Shown piece after piece: positions 48,835 through 56,346 of a DNA stretch of 64,000 nucleotides; positions within the stretch are counted from its first letter, which is position 1; the number at the start of each line of letters is the position of its first letter. The stretch spans positions 49,728 through 113,727 of the forward strand of contig NZ_WARX01000035.1 of the NCBI RefSeq assembly GCF_009720385.1. Reading direction: 5' to 3'. The position numbers were made by a program, and so were the translations under genes. This DNA is from Catellatospora vulcania. GTDB lineage: Bacteria > Actinomycetota > Actinomycetes > Mycobacteriales > Micromonosporaceae. The notes under the pieces were generated by a model, which saw only the letters and a list, made by a program, of their open reading frames with translations, did no database searches and was not told the origin of the DNA.

Positions 48835-49485
48835 TCAGCCGTACACCCGCTCGGCCCAGTAAACCTGCCGGCCGGTGCCGATGTAAGCCACCGCAATCAT
48901 GATGTCGGACAACGCGATCGGGGCGGCGGCCACGGGCCGCCGCTCCGGCTCGCCGTCCGGGACCGGCGGGAAGGCCGCGACGAACGTGACCTCCCCCGTG
49001 GCGGGCGAGGTCGACAGGCAGGTCCCGGTTCCCAGCCAGGTGTTGTCGTCGACCTTGATGTCGCCGGCAGCGCGCAGCCACGGATACTCCTCCGCCACCC
49101 GGTTCTGCACAGCGTCGCCACCCGCGACGACCCGGATCCCGGTCGAGGAGACACCCCAGACGTGGTTCGGCTTGAGCTGGACGCGCTTGTCCACCACGAA
49201 GATCATGAACCAGCCGTTGTCGTGCCAGTCGGTGCTGCTTTCCGGCGCGGGCCGCCACGTGAGCCGCCCACCGACAGCCATCCATCCCTCACCGGTGGAG
49301 AACTGCACGCCGTGGTACTCGCCGTCGGGCTGCTCGCCGGACGGCAGCAGCTCCGCGGTGACGGCGAATCCCAGCCCCTCAGGACCGTACGGGGGCTGCT
49401 CGTGTCCCCGGCGGTAGACGGCGAACCCAGCCGCCAGAGCCACCACGAGCACCGCCGCACAGACCGCCAGACGCCCCCGAGACAT
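48835..49485 (-). CDS. Membrane-anchored or secreted protein, function unknown
   Basis: The 216-residue protein has an N-terminal hydrophobic segment (LAVCAAVLVVALAAGFAVYR) after a basic start, so it is either secreted or anchored with an extracytoplasmic C-terminal domain. No domain was recognised. The C-terminal part contains VWGVSSTGIRVVAGGDAVQN and VDDNTWLGTGTCLSTSPATG. Its stop codon directly abuts the stop of the convergent hydrolase-like gene. Confidence 0.75.
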   Translation of the reverse strand: MSRGRLAVCAAVLVVALAAGFAVYRRGHEQPPYGPEGLGFAVTAELLPSGEQPDGEYHGVQFSTGEGWMAVGGRLTWRPAPESSTDWHDNGWFMIFVVDKRVQLKPNHVWGVSSTGIRVVAGGDAVQNRVAEEYPWLRAAGDIKVDDNTWLGTGTCLSTSPATGEVTFVAAFPPVPDGEPERRPVAAAPIALSDIMIAVAYIGTGRQVYWAERVYG

Positions 49486-49533
49486 GCGTGGCAGTACACC
49501 ACGGGCGGGCAGGACCGCGCGGCCCCGCAGCGG

Positions 49534-49878
49534 TCATACCCGCGTGCCGTCCCCGCGCGAGCCGTAGGCGGGGCCGAAGAACACCAGCAGGGTCAGGTCC
49601 TCGGTGACGTCCACGAACCGGTGCTCCTCCAGCCCCGGTACGAAAACGACCGAACCGGGGCCGACCGCGGCCTCGCCGCCCGGTGTCACGATCCGGGCCC
49701 GGCCCGCGGTGACCACGTAGACCTCGTCCTCGGTGTGCGGGCTCTGGTCGTCGACCCCGCCCGCCGGAATGCAATAGGTGCCCACGGACAGGTCCGGCAC
49801 CTTCAGGTGCTCGACCCAGTCGTTGGCCGTGCCGGCCGGCGGCGGCGTCCACCGTCCGGCCCCTTCGATGATCTGCAT
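49534..49878 (-). CDS. Cupin-domain protein
   Basis: The 114-residue single-domain cupin has the two conserved motifs. YCIPAGGVDDQSPHTEDEVY near residue 38 holds motif 1 with H and E, and VVFVPGLEEHRFVDVTEDL near 79 holds motif 2 with the third His. The metal site is therefore complete. Small cupins serve as dioxygenases, isomerases or regulators and the substrate cannot be assigned. It is followed by a 316-bp gene-free stretch on its upstream side. Confidence 0.88.
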   Translation of the reverse strand: MQIIEGAGRWTPPPAGTANDWVEHLKVPDLSVGTYCIPAGGVDDQSPHTEDEVYVVTAGRARIVTPGGEAAVGPGSVVFVPGLEEHRFVDVTEDLTLLVFFGPAYGSRGDGTRV

Positions 49879-50194
49879 GGCGGCCAGCCTAACCATCCGC
49901 CGTACACACGCATCGGCCTCACCCGCTCGCCGCATTCTGCAAGAAGTTGACCGACGGCGGCCGCCCCAGCACGCCACAGGCTCATGAGTGGAGCACCGTG
50001 ACGCTCCGTGGCACGCCGGTGGCCAAGCCCTCGAACACGCTCACTGGCTGGGCAAACGGATCCAATGTAGCCATCGATGGGCACTCGCGCCAGACCCTCG
50101 AAACATCTTGCAACACTTGCGAATTGAGATCTTCACAACAGCCGTTTCAGCTGATATCCATATGCGATCGATCGCCCCTGACCCGGAGGACGAC
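49879..50194. other. Gene-free interval between the cupin and GDSL genes
   Basis: Divergent interval of 316 bp. The 3' third (about 50090-50170) is AT-richer than the surroundings and holds TTGCAAC, AATTGAGATC and GATATC, so promoters for both flanking genes probably lie here. A GGAGGA ribosome site at 50185-50190 belongs to the GDSL gene. Apart from these, nothing recognisable was found. Confidence 0.5.
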
Positions 50195-50998
50195 TTGACC
50201 CGATCGCGCCTACTGACCTTCACGGCGAGCCTCGCCACCGCCTTCACCGTGATGGTCGCCCTGGCGGCAACCCCCGCCCAGGCAGCTTCCACCGTCCGCT
50301 ACGTCGCCCTCGGCGACTCCTACGCCTCCGGCGTCGGCGCCGGCAGCTACACGTCCGAGAGCGGCGCGTGCCAGCGCAGCACGAAGGCCTACCCCGCGCT
50401 CTGGGCCGCCGCCAACGCCCCCGCCTCGTACGCCTTCGTCGCCTGCTCCGGCGCGACCACCACCAGCGTCACCAGCTCGCAGCTGTCCGCCCTCAGCAGC
50501 TCCACCACGCTGGTCAGCATCTCCGTCGGCGGCAACGACGTCGGCTTCGCCAACATCATGAAGACCTGCGCCCTCCAGGGCACCACGCAGTGCGTCGCCG
50601 CCGTGCAGGCCGCCGAGGACAAGGCGCGCTCGTCGCTGCCCGGCCTGCTCGACACCGTGTACAACGCGATCCGCGCCCGCGCGCCCAACGCCCGCGTCGT
50701 GGTCCTCGGCTACCCGGTCTTCTACCAGCTCGGCACCACGTGCGTCGGGCTCAGCGCCACCTCCCACGCGAAGATCAACGAAGGCATCAACCTGGTCGAC
50801 GACCTCACCCGCACCGCCGCCGGGCGGCACGGGTTCGTCTTCGCCGACGTGCGCTCCATCTTCGTCGGCCACCAGCTGTGCAGCGGCGACAAGTGGCTGC
50901 ACGCCCTCAACTTCGCGAGCCTCAGCATCTCGTACCACCCGATGGCCACCGGCCACTCCGGCGGCTACTACCCCGTCTTCCGCACCGCCGCCGCCTGA
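50195..50998 (+). CDS. Secreted SGNH/GDSL-family esterase or lipase
   Basis: The 267-residue product has an N-terminal signal peptide (SRLLTFTASLATAFTVMVAL, ending AATPAQA-AS near residue 33) and the SGNH blocks. YVALGDSYASGVGAG carries the nucleophile Ser, VSISVGGNDVGFANIM near 109 the GxND block, and SISYHPMATGHSGGYYPVFR near the C-terminus the catalytic His. Cysteine pairs (CQRS, CSGAT, CALQG...C) suggest disulfides. The TTG at 50195 is chosen because GGAGGA ends 4 nt before it; the alternative ATG at 50162 has no ribosome site. The enzyme most resembles secreted streptomycete lipases of the SGNH type. Confidence 0.88.
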   Translation: MTRSRLLTFTASLATAFTVMVALAATPAQAASTVRYVALGDSYASGVGAGSYTSESGACQRSTKAYPALWAAANAPASYAFVACSGATTTSVTSSQLSALSSSTTLVSISVGGNDVGFANIMKTCALQGTTQCVAAVQAAEDKARSSLPGLLDTVYNAIRARAPNARVVVLGYPVFYQLGTTCVGLSATSHAKINEGINLVDDLTRTAAGRHGFVFADVRSIFVGHQLCSGDKWLHALNFASLSISYHPMATGHSGGYYPVFRTAAA

Positions 50999-51006
50999 CC
51001 GATCGG

Positions 51007-51054
51007 AGGAAGGGCACCGTCTTGACGCTCCGCGTTGTAGAAGGTGCCCTTCCT
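51007..51054. repeat. 48-bp imperfect palindrome, GGAAGGGCACC family (C2)
   Basis: AGGAAGGGCACC (51007-51018) and GGTGCCCTTCCT (51043-51054) form the ends, and the middle is diverged from C1. Total length is 48 bp, as in C1. It starts 9 bp after the GDSL stop and lies between convergent GDSL and LacI genes, in terminator position. Confidence 0.8.
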
Positions 51055-51119
51055 AACGCACAGGGCGGCGCGAGCAGCGGGAACGGGACATGATCCCGGC
51101 CGAAGCAGGCGCCGCGCCT

Positions 51120-52160
51120 TCAGCGGGGCGTACGCGCCGGGGTCAGACCACGTTCGAGCAGTTCCGTGGGCAGCACGACGGTACGCGGCCGTGAGCGGTC
51201 CCCGTCGATACGGGCGAACAGCAGCTGGGTGGCCCGGCGGGCCAGCTCACGGGTGTCGTACCCGATGACCGTCAGCGGCCGCGGCATGAGGTGAGACAGC
51301 TCGAAGTCGTCGAACCCGACCAGGCCCGCGTCGCTGCCCCGCCGCCACAGCTCCTGGACGGCCCCGACGGTGATGCGGTTGTTCAGGGCGAGGAACGCGG
51401 TCGGCGGGTCCGGCTGGGTGAGCATGTCGGCGACGGCTGTCGCGGCCGTGGCCGGGTCGCGTACGCCGCCGCGGACCAGCGCGCCGTCGTAGCCGATGCC
51501 GGCGTCGGCGAGGGCGTCCTGCGCCCCGGCCAGGCGTTCGCGCATGGTGTGCACGTCGACGGAGTCCAGCAGCACGCCGATGCGGCGGTGGCCGTCGGCG
51601 ACGAGTCTGCGTACGCCGCTGCGCGCGCCGCCGCGGTTGTCCAGCAGCACCGCGTCGGCCTCGATGTTGGTGCCGGGCCGGTCCAGGAACACCACCGGGA
51701 TGCCCATCTCGACCTGCGAGTTCAGGAACGAGTGGTCGCAGCCGGCGGGCACGACGAGCAGCCCGTCGACGCGCCGTGAGCACAGGTCGCGCAGCAGCTG
51801 CTCCTCGCGGACGGGGTCCTCCTCGGAGGAGGCCGACAGCAGCAGGGTGTCGCGGTCGCGGGCCATCTCGGCGGTGACGTGGGCGATGGTGGAGTAGAAC
51901 GGGTTCGTCAGCTCTTCGATGACCAGGCCGATGGTGGCGCTGGCCCGGCCGGCCCGCAGCGCGCTGGCCATGTGGTTGCGCTGGAAGCCGAGTTCGGCGA
52001 CGGCGGCGAGGACCCGATCGGCCATGGCGCGCTGCACGTGCGGCTCGCCGTTGACCACCCGGGAGACGGTCTTGAGGCTGACTCCGGCGAGCCGGGCCAC
52101 GTCGACCATGGTGGGGCGCCGGCCGGCCCGCGCCGGGGGTTCGTTGCGCTCGCTCGTCAC
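51120..52160 (-). CDS. LacI-family transcriptional regulator
   Basis: The 346-residue protein has the LacI DNA-binding domain (MVDVARLAGVSLKTVSRVVN near residue 18, then GEPHVQRAMADRVLAAVAEL) and the periplasmic-binding-protein-like core. IGLVIEELTNPFYSTIAHVT is near 76, VDGLLVVPAG near 131, FLALNNRITVGAVQELWRRG near 257 and GFDDFELSHLMPRPLTVIGY near 283. The inducer is probably a sugar or sugar phosphate. TACCGT on the minus strand ends 7 nt before its GTG (leaderless), and a palindromic operator lies 46 bp from its start toward the divergent ROK gene. Confidence 0.95.
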   Translation of the reverse strand: MTSERNEPPARAGRRPTMVDVARLAGVSLKTVSRVVNGEPHVQRAMADRVLAAVAELGFQRNHMASALRAGRASATIGLVIEELTNPFYSTIAHVTAEMARDRDTLLLSASSEEDPVREEQLLRDLCSRRVDGLLVVPAGCDHSFLNSQVEMGIPVVFLDRPGTNIEADAVLLDNRGGARSGVRRLVADGHRRIGVLLDSVDVHTMRERLAGAQDALADAGIGYDGALVRGGVRDPATAATAVADMLTQPDPPTAFLALNNRITVGAVQELWRRGSDAGLVGFDDFELSHLMPRPLTVIGYDTRELARRATQLLFARIDGDRSRPRTVVLPTELLERGLTPARTPR

Positions 52161-52205
52161 GGCAGGAACGGTACCTGGTTGTCGAGGGCGGGGCGGCGAA
52201 CCTTG

Positions 52206-52217
52206 GACAACGTTGTC
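52206..52217. promoter_or_regulatory. LacI-type operator between lacI-like and ROK genes
   Basis: GACAACGTTGTC is a perfect 12-bp palindrome with the central CG typical of LacI-family sites. It lies 46 bp from the regulator GTG and 38 bp from the ROK ATG and would repress both. Confidence 0.75.
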
Positions 52218-52254
52218 ATACTCTCCTCAACGCCCGCCTCCTCCAGGAGCCCCC

Positions 52255-53220
52255 ATGCCGCACCGCGCTGCCGGACCGCTCGCTCTCGCCGTCGACATCG
52301 GCGGCACCAAGATGGCCGCCGGGCTCGTCGACGCCGACGGGACCGTGCTGGCCGCCGACCGCATCCCCACCCCGCGCCCGGCCCCGGGCCCGGACGCGGG
52401 CGAGCAGGTGTGGGCCGGCCTGTCGGCGATGCTCGACGGACTGCTCAAGGCGGCCGCCGACCGTCCCGTGATCGGGGTCGGCACCAGCACCGCCGGGCCG
52501 TTCGACCTGGCCGGGGCGACGGTGAGCCCGGTCAACATCACGGCCTGGCGCGGCTTCCCGCTGGTGGACCGACTCGCCGCGCAGGTGCCCGGGGTGCCGG
52601 TGCGGCTGGCCGGCGACGGCGTGTGCGCGGCGATCGGCGAGCACTGGCGCGGCGCGGGCCGGGGCCACGACGACCTGCTGGTACTCGTGGTGTCGACCGG
52701 CGTCGGCGGCGGGCTCGTGCACGGCGGGCGGCCCTTCACCGGGAGGTCCGGCAACGCCGGGCATGTCGGTCACATGGTCGTCGACCTGGACGGCGACGAC
52801 TGCCCGTGCGGCAGCCGCGGCTGTGTGGAGGCCATCGCGAGCGGGCCGAGCATGGTGCGGCACGCGCTGCGGGAAGGCTGGCGGCCGACCGGCGACGGCA
52901 CCGCCCGCGACCTGGCCGGCGCGGCGCGCTCCGGGGACGTGGTGGCGCTGCGGGCGTACACCCGGTCCGCGGACGCGCTCGCGGCCGGCATCGTCTCGGC
53001 CGCCGCGATGTGCGACCTGAACCAGGTGGTCATCGGCGGCGGCGTCGCCAACGCCGCGGACCTGCTCTTCCCTCCGCTCAAGGACGCCCTGGCCCGCTAC
53101 GGCCGCCTCGGCTTCCTCCAGGACATCGCCGTACGCCCCGCTCACCTCGGCGGCGACGCCGGCCTCGTCGGCGCAGCCGCCCTCATCCACTCCCCCGACC
53201 CCTACTGGCCCACCCGCTGA
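52255..53220 (+). CDS. ROK-family sugar kinase
   Basis: The 321-residue protein begins with the ATP-binding phosphate loop LALAVDIGGTKMAAGLVDAD and has the ROK sugar and zinc motifs: GNAGHVGHMVVDLDG near residue 168 and CPCGSRGCVEAIASG near 183. STGVGGGLVHGGRPF near 147 and IGGGVANAADLLFP near 260 complete the kinase fold. Glucokinase and N-acetylhexosamine kinases are typical members. It is divergent from a LacI regulator with a shared operator, so its sugar probably induces expression. An AGGAG ribosome site precedes the ATG by 7 nt. Confidence 0.93.
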   Translation: MPHRAAGPLALAVDIGGTKMAAGLVDADGTVLAADRIPTPRPAPGPDAGEQVWAGLSAMLDGLLKAAADRPVIGVGTSTAGPFDLAGATVSPVNITAWRGFPLVDRLAAQVPGVPVRLAGDGVCAAIGEHWRGAGRGHDDLLVLVVSTGVGGGLVHGGRPFTGRSGNAGHVGHMVVDLDGDDCPCGSRGCVEAIASGPSMVRHALREGWRPTGDGTARDLAGAARSGDVVALRAYTRSADALAAGIVSAAAMCDLNQVVIGGGVANAADLLFPPLKDALARYGRLGFLQDIAVRPAHLGGDAGLVGAAALIHSPDPYWPTR

Positions 53221-53223
53221 CTA

Positions 53224-53284
53224 GTTGATCATGAAGTTGTGGCCATGACACGCCGTCGAGCCGTGCCATAAGTTCATGATCAAC
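53224..53284. repeat. Long hairpin, GTTGATCATGAA family (F1)
   Basis: GTTGATCATGAAGTTGTGGC (53224-53243) pairs with 53265-53284 at 18 of 20 positions around a 21-nt loop. It starts 3 bp after the ROK stop and ends 19 bp before the stop of the convergent 53303-54427 gene, so it is a likely bidirectional terminator. Confidence 0.75.
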
Positions 53285-53302
53285 GCGCCGCGATGCGGCG
53301 GG

Positions 53303-54427
53303 TCAGCGGGTGATGGGGGTGTCGAAGAGGGCTAGGCGGGGGTCGGCGGCGAATTGGGTGATGGACATGCCCAGGGCGGGGTTGCGCTGGCTGGCGGGTT
53401 GGGCGGCGAAGGGGTCGGGGGTGTTGGTGATGGTGACGATGACCAGGGAGTGGCCGGTGTAGACGGTCACGGTCCAGAGTTGGGCGTCGGGGCCGAGGGC
53501 GAAGCCGGCGCGGCGGTCCTCGGGTTGCTCGCGGACGCCGTACTGCTCCAGGATCGCGCCGTTGTCCAGTTCGGTGCTGAAGCCGCACCAGGTCAGGCGT
53601 TCGCAGTGGCTGAGGTCGGGGACGTACGTGGTCGGCGCCACCGAGATGGTCAGGGTGCCATAGCCGTTGCCGTTGACCAGTTGCAGGCTCACCGTCAGCG
53701 CGCCGGGGGCCAGCGCCGGGTCGGGTAGCGGGGCTAGTTCGCGGGTGTCCCCGCCGTCGGCCAGGCCCAGGTCACTGCGGCGCAGGCCGAGCGGGTTGAC
53801 CCGGGTGAGCATCAGTTCGGCGGCCAGGCAGGCGAAACGCTCGGTCAGCTCCTTGTCCGTGGTGACCGGCTCGGCCTGGGCCAGCGGCATCGCGCCGGAC
53901 AGCACCGCGAACCGGTCGACCCCGGCCCGACCCCCGGCCTGCGGCGGCGCGGGCGGCACCGGCGAGCGGGTCAGCGACGGCAGCGGGGTCGGACCGGGCA
54001 CCCCGGCCATGCAGTCGACCTCCTCGGGTGGCGGCGTGCCGCCCGGATCGGGCCGCAGCACGAGCACCGCGAACCCGACCCCGGCCGCGAGCGCGACCGT
54101 CAGCAGCGCGCTGACCGCGAGGTCGCGGCGGCGCAGCCGCCGTCCGGCGGTGACCAGCTCCGCCGTGGCCAAGCCCAGCGGCGGTTCCAGACCTTCGGCC
54201 GGTTCGCCGGGCCGGTGCCGGCGCAGCGCCCGCAGCAGGGTCCGCTGGGCGTACGCCTCGGGCGGCTCGAACCCCAGCGAGGGCCAGCGCCGGTACAGCC
54301 GCAGCAGGGTACGCCGGACGAGTTCCTCGGCCACCGCCCAGTCGCCGCACCGCTGGCGCGCCTGCCGCCGCAGCGCGGGGGCCAGCGCGGTGGCGAACTC
54401 GGCGTACTCGTCCTCCCAGGCTCGCAT
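53303..54427 (-). CDS. Sigma-region-2-like domain fused to a membrane-anchored protein
   Basis: The 374-residue protein begins MRAWEDEYAEFATALAPALR, then WAVAEELVRRTLLRLYRRWP and EAYAQRTLLRALRRHRPGEP, which resembles region 2 of ECF sigma factors (FxxFxxxL...AEELVxxTLLRLYRRW). There is no region 4. A transmembrane helix (VSALLTVALAAGVGFAVLVL) follows near residue 101, and the remainder is an extracytoplasmic domain with Cys pairs (DCMAGVP, CLAAELM, HCERLTWCGF). It may be a degenerate sigma factor or an anti-sigma-like sensor. Neither activity is shown by sequence. It converges with the ROK gene. Confidence 0.7.
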   Translation of the reverse strand: MRAWEDEYAEFATALAPALRRQARQRCGDWAVAEELVRRTLLRLYRRWPSLGFEPPEAYAQRTLLRALRRHRPGEPAEGLEPPLGLATAELVTAGRRLRRRDLAVSALLTVALAAGVGFAVLVLRPDPGGTPPPEEVDCMAGVPGPTPLPSLTRSPVPPAPPQAGGRAGVDRFAVLSGAMPLAQAEPVTTDKELTERFACLAAELMLTRVNPLGLRRSDLGLADGGDTRELAPLPDPALAPGALTVSLQLVNGNGYGTLTISVAPTTYVPDLSHCERLTWCGFSTELDNGAILEQYGVREQPEDRRAGFALGPDAQLWTVTVYTGHSLVIVTITNTPDPFAAQPASQRNPALGMSITQFAADPRLALFDTPITR

Positions 54428-54521
54428 CTCGACAGTTAACACAATGGATGCGTCCCGGCGGCAGGGCATCCCGGCTGGTGGTTGGCTGTTACTGTCGCGG
54501 CCCTGTCCACGGGAGGAAACC

Positions 54522-55307
54522 TTGACCGACGCCGCCGCGCCCCACCCCGCGCCCGCCACCAGGCTCCGACCGGCGGCGGTGACCGCGGCGACCTGGCTGC
54601 TGGCCGCCGTGGCCGCCGCCTACCTGATCGACGCGATCATGATCATTGCCGGGTCCGGCGAGTACCCGGATCGGGTGCGAGCGGCGATGGAGGAGTCCGG
54701 TGTCTCCCCCGCGGCCTGGTCGTTCCTGAGCGGGATCGTCAGCGTGATGCCGGTCGTCGCCGCGGGTCTGACCATCGTCTCGGCCGTGGTGGTGCTGGCG
54801 ATGGCCGCCGCGGTCGCCCGCGGCAGTTTCGTCGGCCGGATCCTGACCTGGGTCGCCGTCGGTTTCGCGCTGCTGTGCAACGTGTGCGGGCTCGGCTCGG
54901 CGGGCACGCCGTCGTTCAGCAGCGTCGCCTACGTCAACGCCAACAGCCGCGACCGCACCGGGGTCCACGTGTTCGCACAGCGCCTGCCCGAGGCGTACCC
55001 GGACTGGTACCGGCACACCAGCCTGGCGCTGTTCACCTTCGGCATGCTGGCCATGATCGCCGTCGCGGTGCTGCTGGCCATGCCCGCAGCCAACGCCTGG
55101 TTCCGCCGCGTGCCCCGCCTCAAGACCGGCCCCTACGGCGCCCCGGTCGGATACCCCGCCCACCCGGGCGGCCAGTACCCGGCCGCACCGGCTGCGCTCA
55201 CCCCCGAGCAGGTCGCGGAGGCGCTGAGCACCCTCGAACGCCGCCGTCAGCGGGGCGAGCTGACCGACGAGCAGTACGCCGCCGAGCGCGCCCGCCTGAA
55301 CGGCTGA
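54522..55307 (+). CDS. Four-helix membrane protein with short C-terminal SHOCT-like tail
   Basis: The 261-residue protein has four hydrophobic helices (TWLLAAVAAAYLIDAIMIIA, IVSVMPVVAAGLTIVSAVVV, ILTWVAVGFALLCNVCGLGS and SLALFTFGMLAMIAVAVLLA). A Pro/Gly linker leads to EALSTLERRRQRGELTDEQY and AAERARLNG, a SHOCT-like tail. The TTG start is supported by GGGAGGAAACC directly upstream. Function unknown; the tail is often an oligomerisation or interaction module. A related tail occurs in the gene at 56080-56346, on the other side of lexA. Confidence 0.75.
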   Translation: MTDAAAPHPAPATRLRPAAVTAATWLLAAVAAAYLIDAIMIIAGSGEYPDRVRAAMEESGVSPAAWSFLSGIVSVMPVVAAGLTIVSAVVVLAMAAAVARGSFVGRILTWVAVGFALLCNVCGLGSAGTPSFSSVAYVNANSRDRTGVHVFAQRLPEAYPDWYRHTSLALFTFGMLAMIAVAVLLAMPAANAWFRRVPRLKTGPYGAPVGYPAHPGGQYPAAPAALTPEQVAEALSTLERRRQRGELTDEQYAAERARLNG

Positions 55308-55934
55308 CTACCGCACCCGGCGTACGACCGCCACCACCTTGCCCAGCACGACCGCGTCGTCGCCGGGGATCGGGTCGTACGCCGGGTTGCACGGCACCAG
55401 CTCGACATGCCCGCGGCTGACCCGGTACACCTTCACCGTCGCCTCGCCGTCGATCATCGCCGCCACGATCTCCCCGCTGTACGCGGTCGGCTGCTGGCGG
55501 ATCACCACCACGTCGCCGTCGCAGATCGCCGCGTCGACCATCGAGTCGCCGCGCACCCGCAGCGAGAACAGCGTGCCGTGGCCGACCAGGTCCCGCGACA
55601 GCGTCAGCGTCTCCTCCAGGGACTCCTCGGCCAGGATCGGCCCGCCGGCGGCGATCGTGCCGAGCAGCGGCACCTGCACCGCAGCCCCCCGCTGGCGGGG
55701 GATGCCGTCGTCGTCGAGCGGCAGCCGCAGGCGCAGCGCCCGCGGCCGTCCCCGGTCGCGTTGCAGCAGCCCCTTCTCCTCCAGCTCGCGCAGGTGGTAG
55801 GCGACCGATGAGGACGCCGACAGGCCCACCGCCCGGCCGATCTCGCGCAGGGTCGGCGGATAGCCGTTGCCGGCCACGCCGTCGGAGATCACTTCGAGGA
55901 TGCGCCGCTGCCGCTCGCTGAGCTTCGAATGCAC
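55308..55934 (-). CDS. lexA: LexA repressor
   Basis: LexA represses DNA-damage genes and is inactivated by RecA-stimulated self-cleavage. The 208-residue protein has the winged-helix domain ([20 protein letters not shown], then [20 protein letters not shown]), the cleavage dipeptide in [12 protein letters not shown] (Ala-Gly), the nucleophile in [16 protein letters not shown] near residue 127 and the catalytic Lys in ATVKVYRV near 166. It is therefore a functional-looking repressor. TAGCCT on the minus strand ends 6 nt before its GTG (leaderless). No classical SOS box of the GAAC-N4-GTTC type is visible near it. Its relation to any other LexA of the genome is unknown. Confidence 0.95.
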   Translation of the reverse strand: MHSKLSERQRRILEVISDGVAGNGYPPTLREIGRAVGLSASSSVAYHLRELEEKGLLQRDRGRPRALRLRLPLDDDGIPRQRGAAVQVPLLGTIAAGGPILAEESLEETLTLSRDLVGHGTLFSLRVRGDSMVDAAICDGDVVVIRQQPTAYSGEIVAAMIDGEATVKVYRVSRGHVELVPCNPAYDPIPGDDAVVLGKVVAVVRRVR

Positions 55935-55940
55935 CCTGGC

Positions 55941-55946
55941 AGGCTA
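55941..55946 (-). promoter_or_regulatory. -10-like hexamer of lexA (leaderless)
   Basis: TAGCCT on the minus strand ends 6 nt before the lexA GTG at 55934, with no ribosome site in between. Confidence 0.45.
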
Positions 55947-56079
55947 GCGGATCAGCCAGGCATAAGCCGCATATCACCCTCGGCCTCGGCGCGGACCGCG
56001 CGTACGGCACCACCGCATCGGCGGGCCGCGGCGTATTCCTTTCGTTGTTACCGTGAGAGACACGTCGACAGGAGGACCG

Positions 56080-56346
56080 ATGCCCGCCCTGATCATCGCC
56101 ACCGCCGCGCTGCTCGTCGTAGCCATCGCCCAGCTCCACCGCCGCCGCGTGCGCGCACTGCCGCACCATGTGGACGTCCGCCCGGCCTCGACCGCCACCC
56201 TCAACCCGCGCGGCTGGCCCGCGCGCCGCGCCATGCTGTCCACCGGGCGGGCCGCCGACCAGGCCGCCATGCTCAGCCGGCGGCACCACCGCGACGAGCT
56301 GACCGACCAGCAGTACGCCCTGGAACGCGCCCGCCTCGGCCAGTAG
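56080..56346 (+). CDS. Small membrane-anchored protein with SHOCT-like tail
   Basis: The 88-residue protein begins MPALIIATAALLVVAIAQLH, a single hydrophobic helix followed by a basic region. It ends in AAMLSRRHHRDELTDQQYAL and ERARLGQ, the same type of tail as the protein at 54522-55307 (RGELTDEQYAAERARLNG). AGGAGGACCG precedes the ATG at 56080. The two related tails flank lexA on either side, which suggests a common ancestral unit. Function unknown. Confidence 0.75.
   Translation: MPALIIATAALLVVAIAQLHRRRVRALPHHVDVRPASTATLNPRGWPARRAMLSTGRAADQAAMLSRRHHRDELTDQQYALERARLGQ

Noticed and set aside
49803..50084. Minus-strand frame extending upstream of the cupin
   Set aside because: It runs through the divergent promoter interval in a different frame from the cupin and shows no family pattern.
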